From: Deltaproteobacteria bacterium
GTDB taxonomy: Bacteria; Desulfobacterota; Syntrophia; Syntrophales; JACQWR01
DNA length: 64,000 nt
Reading direction: 5' to 3'
Assembly (NCBI GenBank): GCA_016209105.1
Contig: JACQWR010000024.1
Span: forward strand, 1-64,000
Positions 18,991-27,995 of this stretch are shown here, piece after piece. The notes below the pieces were generated by a model. That model was not told the DNA's origin. It did not search any database and saw only the letters and a list, made by a program, of their open reading frames with translations. The translations under genes and the position numbers were made by a program. Position 1 is the stretch's first letter; every line of letters begins with the position of its first letter.

Positions 18991-20193
18991 TTACAGTTTA
19001 TTTATAATATCTTTTTCGTCGGGCGTCTGATCATCCAAAATTGGCTTTTCCAGCAGATGCCTTGGCAGGAAAAATTTGTTGGCGATTAGCGTCGGTATCA
19101 CGGCACTGGCAATGACTGCGCCTACGATAAAGGAATACTGTTCCTGTGTGATGATATTGTTGGTTAAACCATATAGCGCTGAGATTGTTCCGAATGTCAG
19201 GCCGGTGGACATCAACAGTGTATAGTACCATTTTTCCTTTTTATCATCCCGGAAACGACGAATGGCCGGATAGAGGCCTAATATCTTGGTAATAACCTTG
19301 CCGCCGAAAAGCACCAGAAAGATAACGGGTGCCGCAAGCAACGCCGTTATGGACACTAGGGCGCCGGCTCTAAGAAAATACAGAGGGGTCAAAAAGCCGA
19401 CAGTTAATGTTCTAAGCCTCCTGACAAAATGACCGTCTTCTTCCATTGTTTTTGCCAGAACCATTCCAAGGATATAGGCGGGTAGCACCGGTTCGCTCCC
19501 CGACCATAAAGCCAGAACACCCATGGACAGCAATATGAAAAGGACCCATTTTGCCCGGATGGCGGCGGTTTTATGCGCGAAGCGCCGAATGATGAAATCC
19601 GTCATCGGGTGTAAGGTGAAAATCAAAAGAATCGTTACCGCAATGAATATGACTGTTTTATAGGTAAAAGACGCGAATATCAGACCCAGCGCGATCACGG
19701 TTCCCAGGTCATTGATGAAACATGCGCCCAGAATCCCTTTTCCGAAATCGGTCTTATTGAAGCCGTATTCGAGCATGACGGCATAGACCACAGCCATGGA
19801 TGTTGTGGATAGCGCGATGCCGCACAATAAACTTGCTTCCATACCCCATCCTATAAAGTAGAATGAGACGAGAAAGCAGCCGATGAAGGGCGAAGCAAAT
19901 CCGATCAATCCTATAACGGCCACTTCCTGGATTTTGGATTTCATGACGTCGGGATTCAACTCCGCTCCCGCGAGAAACGTCAACAACATGGCACCGAGGC
20001 CCGTGCAGAATTTCATCCAGTCTGCGTTCAGAGACAGTCTGTCAAAGTAACCGAATTGGTAAGCGGCAAAGCCGATGATGGTGCCCACGATGATTTCCAT
20101 TAGGGCAATGGAGATTTTTAGATGGTTGGCGAAAGCGGTGGATAAGACAGCAGCGAAAAACCAGAATGCCGCGACAAGATAAATCGTTTCCAT
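18991..20193 (-). CDS. Cation:proton antiporter, CPA2/KefB-like
   Basis: A 400-residue membrane protein with about 12-13 helices, of the monovalent cation:proton antiporter-2 family (Na+/H+ or K+/H+ exchange across the inner membrane). The N-terminal LMEIIVGTIIGFAAY helix and the FLAGAELNPDVMK segment are family signatures, and the functional acid of helix 5/6 is in GACFINDLGTVIALG. It has no C-terminal TrkA-N domain, so lacks KefB-style nucleotide gating. ATG at 20193 has AAGGAG eight bases ahead. The ion exchanged is not decidable. Confidence 0.85.
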   Translation of the reverse strand: METIYLVAAFWFFAAVLSTAFANHLKISIALMEIIVGTIIGFAAYQFGYFDRLSLNADWMKFCTGLGAMLLTFLAGAELNPDVMKSKIQEVAVIGLIGFASPFIGCFLVSFYFIGWGMEASLLCGIALSTTSMAVVYAVMLEYGFNKTDFGKGILGACFINDLGTVIALGLIFASFTYKTVIFIAVTILLIFTLHPMTDFIIRRFAHKTAAIRAKWVLFILLSMGVLALWSGSEPVLPAYILGMVLAKTMEEDGHFVRRLRTLTVGFLTPLYFLRAGALVSITALLAAPVIFLVLFGGKVITKILGLYPAIRRFRDDKKEKWYYTLLMSTGLTFGTISALYGLTNNIITQEQYSFIVGAVIASAVIPTLIANKFFLPRHLLEKPILDDQTPDEKDIINKL

Positions 20194-20301
20194 GCGATAA
20201 CTCCTTATCGGAAATATGGTAGGAGTTATCAGCAATAAAAGCAGTTAAAGGCGAACCCCATCACCTGTTCAATAAAGAAAAGAAATCTTTACGACGCGCT
20301 T

Positions 20302-20330
20302 CATTAAGCAAACTGGAATAGTTTTGTCAA
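20302..20330 (-). promoter_or_regulatory. Possible promoter of the antiporter gene
   Basis: On the minus strand TTGACA (20330-20325) and TTAATG (20307-20302) are 17 bp apart, 110 bp before the antiporter start. The -10 box is poor, so this is tentative. Confidence 0.4.
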
Positions 20331-20496
20331 TGAAAAAAGGATTGCAAAGCCATCATTCTCTTTACAGCGAAAAATTCTGAGTTTGCTTTTCAATTTGTCC
20401 GTTTGTCCGTTTAAGTTTTTGATGTCGAGGATAATCCAGGCGGTGTCTACACTGATACCGAATACTTATTGATATTGTTATTTTCGCACAATGCTT

Positions 20497-20808
20497 TTAA
20501 TCCGTTGCCGGCACCTTTTTACGGGGGATACCCCCATTGCAGTCCCTCATCTCATTACTATCCGAAGCAATCAAACGCAACTTATCGGCAGGTTTCATGC
20601 GTTTAATGCTCGCCTCTCTTTTCCCCGCGGTGCTCCTGGTGTGGTTACTTTCCCAGTACACCAATTTTGTAGGTTGGCGCCCTCCGAAATACTTGGCTCC
20701 GCGCCCATTTGCATGCTGGGACAGCCGTCTCTCAATGTCAGTGGTAATTCCTGTATAAAGAGAATCGTCTGAACAAAGAATAATGTATACATGCCAATTC
20801 ATTTGCAT
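20497..20808 (-). CDS. GIY-YIG domain protein
   Basis: A 103-residue single-domain GIY-YIG protein of the YhbQ/UPF0213 kind. WHVYIILCSDDSLYTGITTDIERRLSQHANGRGAKY contains the GIY-like (HVYIILC) and YIG-like (LYTGIT) strands and the catalytic Arg in DIERRLSQH. The family is nuclease-like and linked to DNA repair in some members, but its cellular role is poorly known. It stands alone between the antiporter and the DUF3108 operon. Confidence 0.88.
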   Translation of the reverse strand: MQMNWHVYIILCSDDSLYTGITTDIERRLSQHANGRGAKYFGGRQPTKLVYWESNHTRSTAGKREASIKRMKPADKLRLIASDSNEMRDCNGGIPRKKVPATD

Positions 20809-20892
20809 TGTCCTGAACGATATCCGTGTTTACAAAGCTTGATGTGATCTTCCCCCGCAACGTCCTGGTTCCTTCGACGACCGATATAAAGA

Positions 20893-21699
20893 TCATTCCC
20901 CCAGGTTGGCCCCTACGAGTTCAAAAACAAAGTGCCCCACCTTTACCTTGCTCCGGATCTTAACCGGGATCTTTCTGGCATCAGTGGTAAACCAAATCCT
21001 GAGTTCCGGGGTATCGCTTTTCTTTATTACCTTGTCCCGTTCCAGTCGTTCCATATCGGGAACGACTTCGAAGGCATCATACGGTTTCCCCGCTATTTCG
21101 ATTTTTTCTCTTTTCACGACAGTCGCCCTCACCGTGATACTGTTATCGCCTCTGGTAATCGGTATCTCCAGCGTCCTGTTCTCCTTGAGATCGTAAAGGC
21201 GAATGACAAAGAAGAGGGCCAGCGAATCGAAGGAGCCCGGTGCAAGAGGAACCGGCGTCATCTTCTCGCCAAAATTGGAACGGGTCGCCTCGCGTTTTTC
21301 CCAGTTGAAGTCCACGACGACATCGCGCGGGTGTTCCCCTTCGCTCCATTTTTTATACAGGATGCTGTGGGTCATCCCCTCGTCAACATAGGAATCCTGT
21401 CGTTCCCGGACTTTATAGACAAGGTCAATGACCGTATTCGTTTTCGTCGTCATGGCAAAATGGTACGCCGCCACGCCGCGCATGCTTTCCATGGGCAGGA
21501 CTTCCAGCGTAAGATCTCCTGCCGGTAGCACGCCCCACGTGGCTCGATACGTCAATCTCTCGCCGGGATGAAAGGGAATTTTTCTGTCCGCAGCCTCCGC
21601 GCCACCACTGACAAGACAGAGCAACAGTATCGGGATAAACGCACGGGCAAGGCATTTCCCCGGGTGCCGGCAACTTTCACTTTTTCGGAGTATACTCAT
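20893..21699 (-). CDS. DUF3108 family periplasmic protein
   Basis: A 268-residue protein with an N-terminal signal peptide (hydrophobic AFIPILLLCLVSGGAEA near residues 19-35). The body has the DUF3108 pattern: FHPGERLTYRATWGVLPAGDLTLEV at the start and a lipocalin-like beta-rich fold with FEVVPDM and TPELRIWFTTDARKIPVKI at the end. The function of the family is unknown; export is inferred from the signal peptide. It overlaps the hydrolase gene ahead of it by four bases, so the two are co-translated. Confidence 0.82.
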   Translation of the reverse strand: MSILRKSESCRHPGKCLARAFIPILLLCLVSGGAEAADRKIPFHPGERLTYRATWGVLPAGDLTLEVLPMESMRGVAAYHFAMTTKTNTVIDLVYKVRERQDSYVDEGMTHSILYKKWSEGEHPRDVVVDFNWEKREATRSNFGEKMTPVPLAPGSFDSLALFFVIRLYDLKENRTLEIPITRGDNSITVRATVVKREKIEIAGKPYDAFEVVPDMERLERDKVIKKSDTPELRIWFTTDARKIPVKIRSKVKVGHFVFELVGANLGE

Positions 21700-22520
21700 G
21701 TCTTCCTGCCATCTCGCGGAGACGCACTCCTTCGGAGCGGCATCAGCCCGTGTTCCGTTAAAAACGCCTCCACGAGCGCATCAAATCCGGCGGGGTCTTC
21801 GATACAGCAGGCATGTCCGGTCCCCGGAAGAATCCGGTGAACCGCGCCCGGTATCATTTCCGCGGTACACAGCCCCCCGGGTAGAGAATGATCAAGCTCG
21901 CCGTTGATAACCAGGGTCGGAAGCGCTAAGCCTGCAAGGTGCGGGACGAGATCAACCTCAGTGAGCGCCCGGAAAATTCGGGCAATCGCCTCCCCCGAAA
22001 GCCACGGATTTCTCTCTTCAAACGTTTGGAGGAGATACCGGCCAACCGGGGAAGCTCGAAACTCCGGGCAGACAAGTGCCTCCATATGCTGAATGCGGTA
22101 CTTGTCAACACCGAGCTCCGTATACCCCCGAATCCGATCCTGTGCACGGCTACTGGCCTTTCCGCTCCCCCCCACCAGAATCAGCGCCTTAAACATCTCG
22201 GCATGATCTATTGCCAGCCAAAGGGCAATGGTAGAGCCGACGCTTGCCCCCAAAAGAATTGCCTCCTGCACGCCCTCGTCGCGGCAGACAGCCAGGACAT
22301 CGTCCCCCATATCCTTCAGGCTGAAAGCGGACGTCGGCTTGTCGGAACGCCCATATCCCCGGATGTCAAGGGCTATAACCTTGAAGTATGTTGAAAAATG
22401 GCTGACCTGGTAAATCCAGAGATTGTGGTCAAAGGGGTTGGCATGAATCAGCAGCAGGGGGACGCCCTCTCCGCAGACCTCATAATAGATTCGGATATCT
22501 TTGTTGGTACTGTAGGGCAT
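21696..22520 (-). CDS. Alpha/beta hydrolase
   Basis: A 274-residue alpha/beta-hydrolase. The oxyanion segment is LLLIHANPFDHNLW near residues 22-35, ALDIRGYGRSDKP follows, the nucleophile elbow is GASVGS near residues 92-97 (Ser as nucleophile), the acid lies in VINGELDH and the catalytic His in ILPGTGHACCIEDP. The closest overall pattern is to the 3-oxoadipate enol-lactonase / non-heme haloperoxidase group, but the substrate is not predictable. AAGGAG precedes the ATG at 22520. It is the first gene of a pair with DUF3108. Confidence 0.88.
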   Translation of the reverse strand: MPYSTNKDIRIYYEVCGEGVPLLLIHANPFDHNLWIYQVSHFSTYFKVIALDIRGYGRSDKPTSAFSLKDMGDDVLAVCRDEGVQEAILLGASVGSTIALWLAIDHAEMFKALILVGGSGKASSRAQDRIRGYTELGVDKYRIQHMEALVCPEFRASPVGRYLLQTFEERNPWLSGEAIARIFRALTEVDLVPHLAGLALPTLVINGELDHSLPGGLCTAEMIPGAVHRILPGTGHACCIEDPAGFDALVEAFLTEHGLMPLRRSASPRDGRKT

Positions 22521-22880
22521 GATCGGCTCCTTGTGAAAACAGTTTTGCTTCAAAATAGACCGGGTGTTTCGGGATCCGTCGGGGTTATAATACCAAATTC
22601 CCCCCAAGATAAAAGGTCATTGTCACACTGCCGGTGTTCACCGCCTCCCTCGCCAACATCAACCAGAAAATCAGAAAGATCATGACCGTCAAACCAACAA
22701 CTGTCCATCACCGTTTCGCTCCGTACGGCAAAGGGGAAGAATGAAAAAAACGGAAGAACTCTCTCTTCAAGTGTGGTACATACTTTAGCAACCGGTCACC
22801 AATAAATTGAAGCTTTCCTTGAGCTAGCTGCGGGGATGCTGAGCGAGCGAATTCATTCAAACGGAGCATGTTTTAGAATT
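22521..22880. other. Intergenic region, no gene seen
   Basis: Divergent spacer between the hydrolase and the small membrane protein. A GCGGGGATGCTGAGCGAGCGAA word near 22831 resembles part of the ~60-bp repeat at 29067 and 53859. Nothing else is recognised. Confidence 0.4.
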
Positions 22881-23321
22881 ATGAAATTGACGGCACATAT
22901 AGGTATTTCAACAGTAGCCGCGGCATCGGTTTACACGATTACCGGGTCCCAGAGGCTCAGCCTCTCGCTGTTGCTCAGTGGAATATTCATAGATTTAGAT
23001 CATGTGGTTGATTATGTTCTTTTATCGGAGGAACGGTTCACTCGTAAGAATTTCTTTTCTTGGTACGATGAGAGAAGATGGAATAAAATTTATATTATCT
23101 TTCATTCTTACGAACTTCTCGCCATTTTTCTTCTGATGACCTTTTGGTTCAGGAACGACATTATGATCGGAGTTGCAATAGGGTGCTCATTACATCTCCT
23201 TGCAGATCAAATCGGTAATGTGTCCATGAGATTGAGCGAAAGGTTTTCTCTCTGGTTTTACTTTTTTTCTTATCGTTACCATACGGGATTCGAGAAAAAG
23301 AACTTCCTGGTAAACAAGTGA
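22881..23321 (+). CDS. Membrane protein resembling DUF457/YdjM metal-dependent hydrolases
   Basis: About 146 residues with three to four membrane helices. The pattern MKLTAHIGISTVAAA, then FIDLDHVVDY, then FHSYELLAIFL and HLLADQ places His and Asp residues near helix ends, as in the DUF457 (YdjM-like) membrane-bound hydrolase family. Catalysis is unproven for that family. The Met at 22881 starts the fold, with GGAG 15 bases upstream, so the ribosome site is weak. The gene ends inside a GC hairpin of the dispersed repeat family. Confidence 0.6.
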   Translation: MKLTAHIGISTVAAASVYTITGSQRLSLSLLLSGIFIDLDHVVDYVLLSEERFTRKNFFSWYDERRWNKIYIIFHSYELLAIFLLMTFWFRNDIMIGVAIGCSLHLLADQIGNVSMRLSERFSLWFYFFSYRYHTGFEKKNFLVNK

Positions 23322-23350
23322 AGCTCCCCGCCCTGGAGGGCGGGGCTTTT
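23320..23350 (+). repeat. GC-hairpin repeat family, copy C (acts as terminator)
   Basis: GAAGCTCCCCGCCC and GGGCGGGGCTTTT form a strong hairpin that starts at the stop codon of the preceding membrane protein and ends in TTTT, so it may terminate transcription. It shares the opening of copies A and F and part of AAGGA after it. Confidence 0.65.
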
Positions 23351-23387
23351 CGGTAAGGATTGGTTTTTTCGTCGCGTCCCGACGGGT

Positions 23388-23885
23388 TCAGTCCACCGGA
23401 TCGGGTGGGATTTCCTTTTCCCGGGTCTTTTCCGCCAGGCGCGTGACCCGCCGGGTCTGAGCCTCCTGGTAGCGGCGCTGCTGCTCGCTCGTTTCCTGGA
23501 TCAGCGGCGGCAGAGGTCTTGGCCGTCCCTGCTCATCCAGGGCCACAAACGTCAGGTAGGCCGTAGAGGTGTGTTTTCTCTCGCCGGTAGCTGGTTTCTC
23601 TGCCTCCACGCGGACGCCCACTTCCATTGAGGTCCTCCCGACGTAATTCAGACTGGCTCTCAGAGTCAGGAACTCGCCCACGTAAACGGGATGATAGAAG
23701 TCCAGCCGGTCCACGGAAACCGTGACGACATTGCCCTGCGCGTGCCGGGTGGCTACGACGCCGGCTGCAGTTTCGATGAGTTTCATGATCGTCCCGCCAT
23801 GGACGTTGCCGGCAGCATTGGCGTCCTGAGGGCGCATCTCATGGGCCATTACCACAGTGCTTTCCAAGACCGTTTTGCCTTCCAT
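23388..23885 (-). CDS. Acyl-CoA thioesterase, hotdog fold
   Basis: A 165-residue single-hotdog thioesterase of the YciA/BACH type, which hydrolyses acyl-CoA to free acid plus CoA. The catalytic region is MRPQDANAAGNVHGGTIMKLIETAAG with the Asp and Asn-x-x-Gly-Gly pattern, and the second signature is VSVDRLDFYHPVYVGEFL. The C-terminal 30 residues are charged and helical. AAGGAGATCAACG precedes the ATG. Monocistronic; chain-length preference unknown. Confidence 0.92.
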   Translation of the reverse strand: MEGKTVLESTVVMAHEMRPQDANAAGNVHGGTIMKLIETAAGVVATRHAQGNVVTVSVDRLDFYHPVYVGEFLTLRASLNYVGRTSMEVGVRVEAEKPATGERKHTSTAYLTFVALDEQGRPRPLPPLIQETSEQQRRYQEAQTRRVTRLAEKTREKEIPPDPVD

Positions 23886-23972
23886 CGTTGATCTCCTTTT
23901 CCGTAAAATGTTTGATTAGTGCAACTTGTCGTCACCGGATACTCACCCGGACGACCCGCCATGAAAATAAAG

Positions 23973-24000
23973 AAAAAGGGGGTGACAATACCCCCCTTTT
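23973..24000 (-). terminator. Intrinsic terminator after the molybdenum hydroxylase operon
   Basis: Minus strand: AAAAGGGGGG, an eight-base loop, CCCCCTTTTTTCTTT. It lies 55 bp past the large-subunit stop and between that operon and the thioesterase gene. Confidence 0.85.
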
Positions 24001-24054
24001 CATTCCCGCTACATTATGTATCTTTCTCGATAGAGACCATGCATTGCCTTTTCT

Positions 24055-26337
24055 TTAGGTCTTATTCTTCAGCGCCGCCAGGATCTTGTCCGGCGTGATG
24101 GGCAGATCCGTGATCCTGACACCGATGGCGTTGGCAATGGCATTGGCAATGGCCGGAGCAGTGGGCACCGATGAAGGTTCACCTACCGCTTTGGCGCCGA
24201 ACGGACCTTGCTCACAGTGCGGTTCCACGAGATAGGGATCCAGCGGCGGCATGTCCATGGTTGTGGGCATCTTATAGCTCAGGAAAGAGGGGTTCATGGT
24301 TTTCCCGTTTTCGCGGATCAGGTCTTCATAGAAGGTAAAACCAATCCCGAAGCTCACGCCCCCGGCAATCTGTTCTATGCAACTCTTCGGATTTATCGCC
24401 GTGCCCACATCGTGGGCGGCCACCATCTTCAGCACCGTTACTTTCCCGGTGCGGGGATCTACCTCTACCTCCGCTCCCTGAGCGCAGTACATCCAGAAGA
24501 TACAATTGAACGTGAAGTATTCCCCCTCGGGCGCCAGGCCGTCGGGAAAATAGAATCCCCGCCCGAGGACGCCTCCGCTGGCGCCGTATCTTCGGCGCAT
24601 CACCTGGCCCAGCGGGGTTGCCGTCTCCGGCTTTCCCACCACCTGGACGTTCCCATCCACGATGGTGAGCTTTTTCACGGGAACCTTCATCTGCGTGGCG
24701 GCCATCTGGAGGATCTGCTCCTTGGCATCGCGGGCGGCCATTCTTATCGCATTGCCCATGTGGAAGGTAGAACGGCTGGAGGTTGTAGACTCATCAAAGG
24801 GAGTATATGCCGTGTCCGGAGACGCCTTGGACACGCTCGCCAGGGGCACCCCCAGCTCTTCGGCGGCGATTTGGCACATCGTCGTTTCTCCGCCCTGTCC
24901 CACCTCGGAAGTGCTGCTGATCAGATCAACCGTGCCGTCCTCGTTTATCTTGAGAAAGGCGGACGAGGCGAATGGTGTCTTGATGAACCTCTCGCCGAAC
25001 GCGACCCCCCTGCCGCGATAGGGAGTAAGAGGAGATGGTTTATCCCATTTCATGGCCTCGACGACCTTGTTGAGACATGTCTTGAGGGTAACGTCGCTGA
25101 GCACCTGACCGCCCGCGTGGACAGAGCCATTATCGTAAGCGCATTTGAGCCGCATCTGTACCGGATCCAGTCCCAGTCTCTCGGCGATCATATCCATCTG
25201 GGACTCGTAGGCCCAGGCCGTCTGAGGACCGCTGTAGCCCCTCAGGGCGCCGGATATTTGATTGTTCGTATACACGCAATAGCTGTCAATGCTGACATGG
25301 GGTATGTTGTAAACGCCGGCAGATGAAGCGCCGCCCATGCGGGAAACGGTTGGGCCCTTCTCCGCATACGCTCCCGTGTCCCAGAGGCAGGTGGTCTGAC
25401 GGGCTACGATGGTGCCGTCCTTCTTGACGCCGGTCTTCAGGGTAATAACGGTGGGGTGGCGAACCACCGTAGAGGTGAACTCTTCTTCCCTGGTGTTGAC
25501 TATCTTTATCGGCCGTCCCCGATAGTTCCATGCAAGGGCGATGGCAATAGCCTCCGCCTTAAGGCCTCCTTTGCCGCCGAAATTGCCCCCGATATAGGGA
25601 GCGCCCACCAACCGAACGCGATGCAGGGGGATCTTCAGGGCGACGGCAATCTCCCGGCGGGCACGGTAGGGGGAATCGTTATTGCCCCAGAGAGTAAGCT
25701 TGCCGTCAGGGGTAACCATGCAGATAGCTGCATGGGGTTCAATGGTGCCGTGCTGTGTCATCTGCGTGGTAAAGGTATCTTCAAAAATATGGTCCGCTTC
25801 CTTGAAACCCTTCTCTATGTCCCCTTTTCGAATCTTGGTGTGGTTGCAGATGTTCGTGCCCGGAACCGGTGTAATTACCGGAGGGTGATAGTATTCTCCC
25901 AACTTCTCGTGAAGGATGGGCGCACCCTGCTTCAGAGCATCTCCCGGATTAAAGACGGCGGGCAGCTCCTCATATTCCACCTCGATCAAGTCCAGGGCTT
26001 CCTCGGCAGTCTCTTCGTCCACCGCAGCCACCGCCGCCACCGCTTCGCCCATGTAGCGGACTTTGCCCACAGCCAGGAAGGGCGTATCATACAAAGCTTC
26101 TCCATGGAGAAAGGGCATATCCTCCCCGGTTATGACCGCCTTGACGCCCGGCAGCCGCTTGGCGCGGCTCGTGTCAATCTTCACGATGCGCGCGTGGGGA
26201 AACTTGCTGTAAAGCACCTTGCCGTGAAGCATGCCGCTGAACTTCATATCTACGATGTAGGTGGCGACGCCTCTCACCTTGTCGCGGGCGTCCAGCCGGG
26301 TTACCGACTTGCCAACTGTTACGTATGCCTTTTTCAA
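24055..26337 (-). CDS. Xanthine-dehydrogenase-family molybdopterin subunit
   Basis: A 760-residue molybdenum-binding catalytic subunit of the xanthine oxidase family, with the Ald_Xan_dh_C domain first (GKSVTRLDARDKVRGVATYIVDM to about 110) and the two-part Mo domain after it (GGNFGGKGGL, ALRGYSGPQTAWAYESQMD, then EVGQGGETTMCQIAAEELG and the C-terminal GEPSSVPTAPAIANAIANA with the active-site Glu). It hydroxylates or dehydroxylates an aromatic or heterocyclic substrate. Small and FAD subunits are encoded upstream. Start is TTG at 26337 behind GGAGGTG. The closest analogues known to me are aldehyde/CO-dehydrogenase-like and 4-hydroxybenzoyl-CoA reductase; the true substrate is unresolved. Confidence 0.9.
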   Translation of the reverse strand: MKKAYVTVGKSVTRLDARDKVRGVATYIVDMKFSGMLHGKVLYSKFPHARIVKIDTSRAKRLPGVKAVITGEDMPFLHGEALYDTPFLAVGKVRYMGEAVAAVAAVDEETAEEALDLIEVEYEELPAVFNPGDALKQGAPILHEKLGEYYHPPVITPVPGTNICNHTKIRKGDIEKGFKEADHIFEDTFTTQMTQHGTIEPHAAICMVTPDGKLTLWGNNDSPYRARREIAVALKIPLHRVRLVGAPYIGGNFGGKGGLKAEAIAIALAWNYRGRPIKIVNTREEEFTSTVVRHPTVITLKTGVKKDGTIVARQTTCLWDTGAYAEKGPTVSRMGGASSAGVYNIPHVSIDSYCVYTNNQISGALRGYSGPQTAWAYESQMDMIAERLGLDPVQMRLKCAYDNGSVHAGGQVLSDVTLKTCLNKVVEAMKWDKPSPLTPYRGRGVAFGERFIKTPFASSAFLKINEDGTVDLISSTSEVGQGGETTMCQIAAEELGVPLASVSKASPDTAYTPFDESTTSSRSTFHMGNAIRMAARDAKEQILQMAATQMKVPVKKLTIVDGNVQVVGKPETATPLGQVMRRRYGASGGVLGRGFYFPDGLAPEGEYFTFNCIFWMYCAQGAEVEVDPRTGKVTVLKMVAAHDVGTAINPKSCIEQIAGGVSFGIGFTFYEDLIRENGKTMNPSFLSYKMPTTMDMPPLDPYLVEPHCEQGPFGAKAVGEPSSVPTAPAIANAIANAIGVRITDLPITPDKILAALKNKT

Positions 26338-26375
26338 GTCAACACCTCCCCTTGACGACTTTGCAAAAAGTCCGT

Positions 26376-26846
26376 TTACCTGTTCATTTTTTCGGCCGCA
26401 GCTTGAACCGCCTTAATGATGCTGTAATAGCCCGTGCAACGACAGAGGTTCCCGGCCAGGGCCTCTTTGACCTCTTCCTCGGTGGGCCGGGGAATCTCAT
26501 CCAAAAGAGCCTTTGCCGACAAGAGCATCCCGGAAGTGCAGTAGCCGCACTGGATGGCGCCATGCTCAACAAACGCTTCCTGAAGCGGGTGCAGCTCGCG
26601 GTTGGGGTACGCCAAGCCCTCTACGGTCAGGACTTCCTTGCCGTCGGCCTCTGCGGCCAACACCAGGCAGGAGTTGACTGCCTTGCCGTTTAAGAGCACC
26701 GTGCAGGCGCCGCAATCCCCGGTCTCGCATCCCGATTTTGTTCCCATCAGTTCCAGATCTTGCCTGAGGAAATCCAGGAGAGTCCGATGATCCGGGACCT
26801 CCGCCTGATGGCTTTCTCCGTTAACGGTGACCTTGATAGTTCGCAT
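26376..26846 (-). CDS. 2Fe-2S subunit of molybdenum hydroxylase
   Basis: A 156-residue small subunit with two [2Fe-2S] clusters that carry electrons between the Mo site and FAD. The plant-ferredoxin-type cluster is GCETGDCGACTVLLNGKAVNSC near residues 40-61; the second, helical cluster is CGYCTSGML and CRCTGYYSI near 101-139. Length fits CoxS/HcrC. Its ATG overlaps the FAD-subunit stop by one base (TAATG), so translation is coupled. It is the middle gene of the operon. Confidence 0.95.
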   Translation of the reverse strand: MRTIKVTVNGESHQAEVPDHRTLLDFLRQDLELMGTKSGCETGDCGACTVLLNGKAVNSCLVLAAEADGKEVLTVEGLAYPNRELHPLQEAFVEHGAIQCGYCTSGMLLSAKALLDEIPRPTEEEVKEALAGNLCRCTGYYSIIKAVQAAAEKMNR

Positions 26847-27733
26847 TATCTGTTACCTCCGTTCCGGCTTGCCCGATCAACCGCTTCTTTCAGGGCCTGT
26901 TCGACCAGTACCCTGGTAATCTCCCGGCGATACTCGGCCCGGGTGCGGGGCTGGCTCTCGCCGGCAGCAATGCCGGCCGCCTCATCGAAGAGGCTGTCCG
27001 TTATTTGCTTGCCTCTCAGAAACTCCTCTGCCCGCGGGGCCCTCATGGGAGTGGGAGCAACGGACCCCAGGCCGATGCGCACGTCCTTTATCGTCTTGCC
27101 GCCGTCGGACAGGGTTACCACCGCGGCAACTCCTACGAGTGTCTCATCAACGGCGGTAATCTTCGGCTGCCAGCGGTAACTTCCCGCACTGTGGGGAGGC
27201 AAGGCGGGCACCTGAATCTCGGTGACCACATCCGTCGGCGCCAGTATCGTTTTAAACGGACCGGCGAAGATTTCCCGTACGGGGATCGTCCTCTCCCCCG
27301 CCGGGCTCGCAACCGTTACCCGAGCGTCCAGCGCCAGAAGCGAGGGGGCGCAGTCCCCCGATGGAGAGGCGGTGCAGATATTGCCTGCCACGGTGGCCCG
27401 ACTCCGAATCTGGGGGTGTCCCAAGGCCTTTGCCGCCTGTTCAAGCATGGGGAAATGTTCCCGGATAAGGGGATGCCTGAGGATGGATTGAAGCGTGGTG
27501 AGACAGCCTATCCGCAGGCCATCAGCGGGCGTCCAGGACAGGTGGTCAAGAACCGTAATGCCTTTCATGTCAATGACGTGCTTGGGATTCTTGCCGCCGA
27601 GCTTCATGAAGACCAACAAGTCGGTGCCTCCTGCGAGGAGGCTCGCTTTCTCCTGATAGTCCTTAAGGAGGGATACCACCTCAGCCACGGTCCCGGGCCT
27701 TGAGTAGTTAAACTTTCTGAGTTTTCTTACCAT
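26846..27733 (-). CDS. FAD-binding subunit of molybdenum hydroxylase
   Basis: A 295-residue medium subunit of the CoxM type, holding FAD. The FAD loops are SLLAGGTDLLVFMKLGG near residues 33-49 and ATVAGNICTASPSGDCAPSLLAL near 113-135; a C-terminal CO_deh_flav_C domain follows. The [4Fe-4S] insertion found in the 4-hydroxybenzoyl-CoA reductase beta subunit is not visible, which argues against classical HcrB. First gene of the operon, with a good promoter 113 bp upstream and GGAGG before the ATG. Confidence 0.92.
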   Translation of the reverse strand: MVRKLRKFNYSRPGTVAEVVSLLKDYQEKASLLAGGTDLLVFMKLGGKNPKHVIDMKGITVLDHLSWTPADGLRIGCLTTLQSILRHPLIREHFPMLEQAAKALGHPQIRSRATVAGNICTASPSGDCAPSLLALDARVTVASPAGERTIPVREIFAGPFKTILAPTDVVTEIQVPALPPHSAGSYRWQPKITAVDETLVGVAAVVTLSDGGKTIKDVRIGLGSVAPTPMRAPRAEEFLRGKQITDSLFDEAAGIAAGESQPRTRAEYRREITRVLVEQALKEAVDRASRNGGNR

Positions 27734-27845
27734 TCATGCCTCCTACCCCATCTGGTTTTTGCTAAGAACTCGCCATGAGTTGAAACTGAGGTTAGCAATT
27801 GAAAAGTGGCCTCGAAGTGGAAATGAGCAATCGTATTCGATAAGA

Positions 27846-27874
27846 AGTATATGGAAATGATATCCGTGTGTCAA
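27846..27874 (-). promoter_or_regulatory. Promoter of the molybdenum hydroxylase operon
   Basis: On the minus strand TTGACA (27874-27869) and TATACT (27851-27846) are exactly 17 bp apart, a near-consensus sigma70 promoter 113 bp before the FAD-subunit start. No operator palindrome is evident. Confidence 0.7.
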
Positions 27875-27995
27875 GAAAATAAATTCCGGCGCAACTTACT
27901 AAGTTACTTGAGGAAATTTACAATCCGCAGGGATATTAACCGCTTTGGCAGTTTTTCTGATATGGGAGGGGAAAAGTGTTAGTAAGCCTCTTTTT

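Noticed and set aside
24208..26355. Long plus-strand frames opposite the molybdenum hydroxylase subunit
   Set aside because: They are rich in His, Arg and Gly, a typical antisense pattern of a GC-rich gene.
26846..27733. 4-hydroxybenzoyl-CoA reductase beta subunit
   Set aside because: The 4Fe-4S insertion expected in that subunit is not seen, so the narrower name is not supported.
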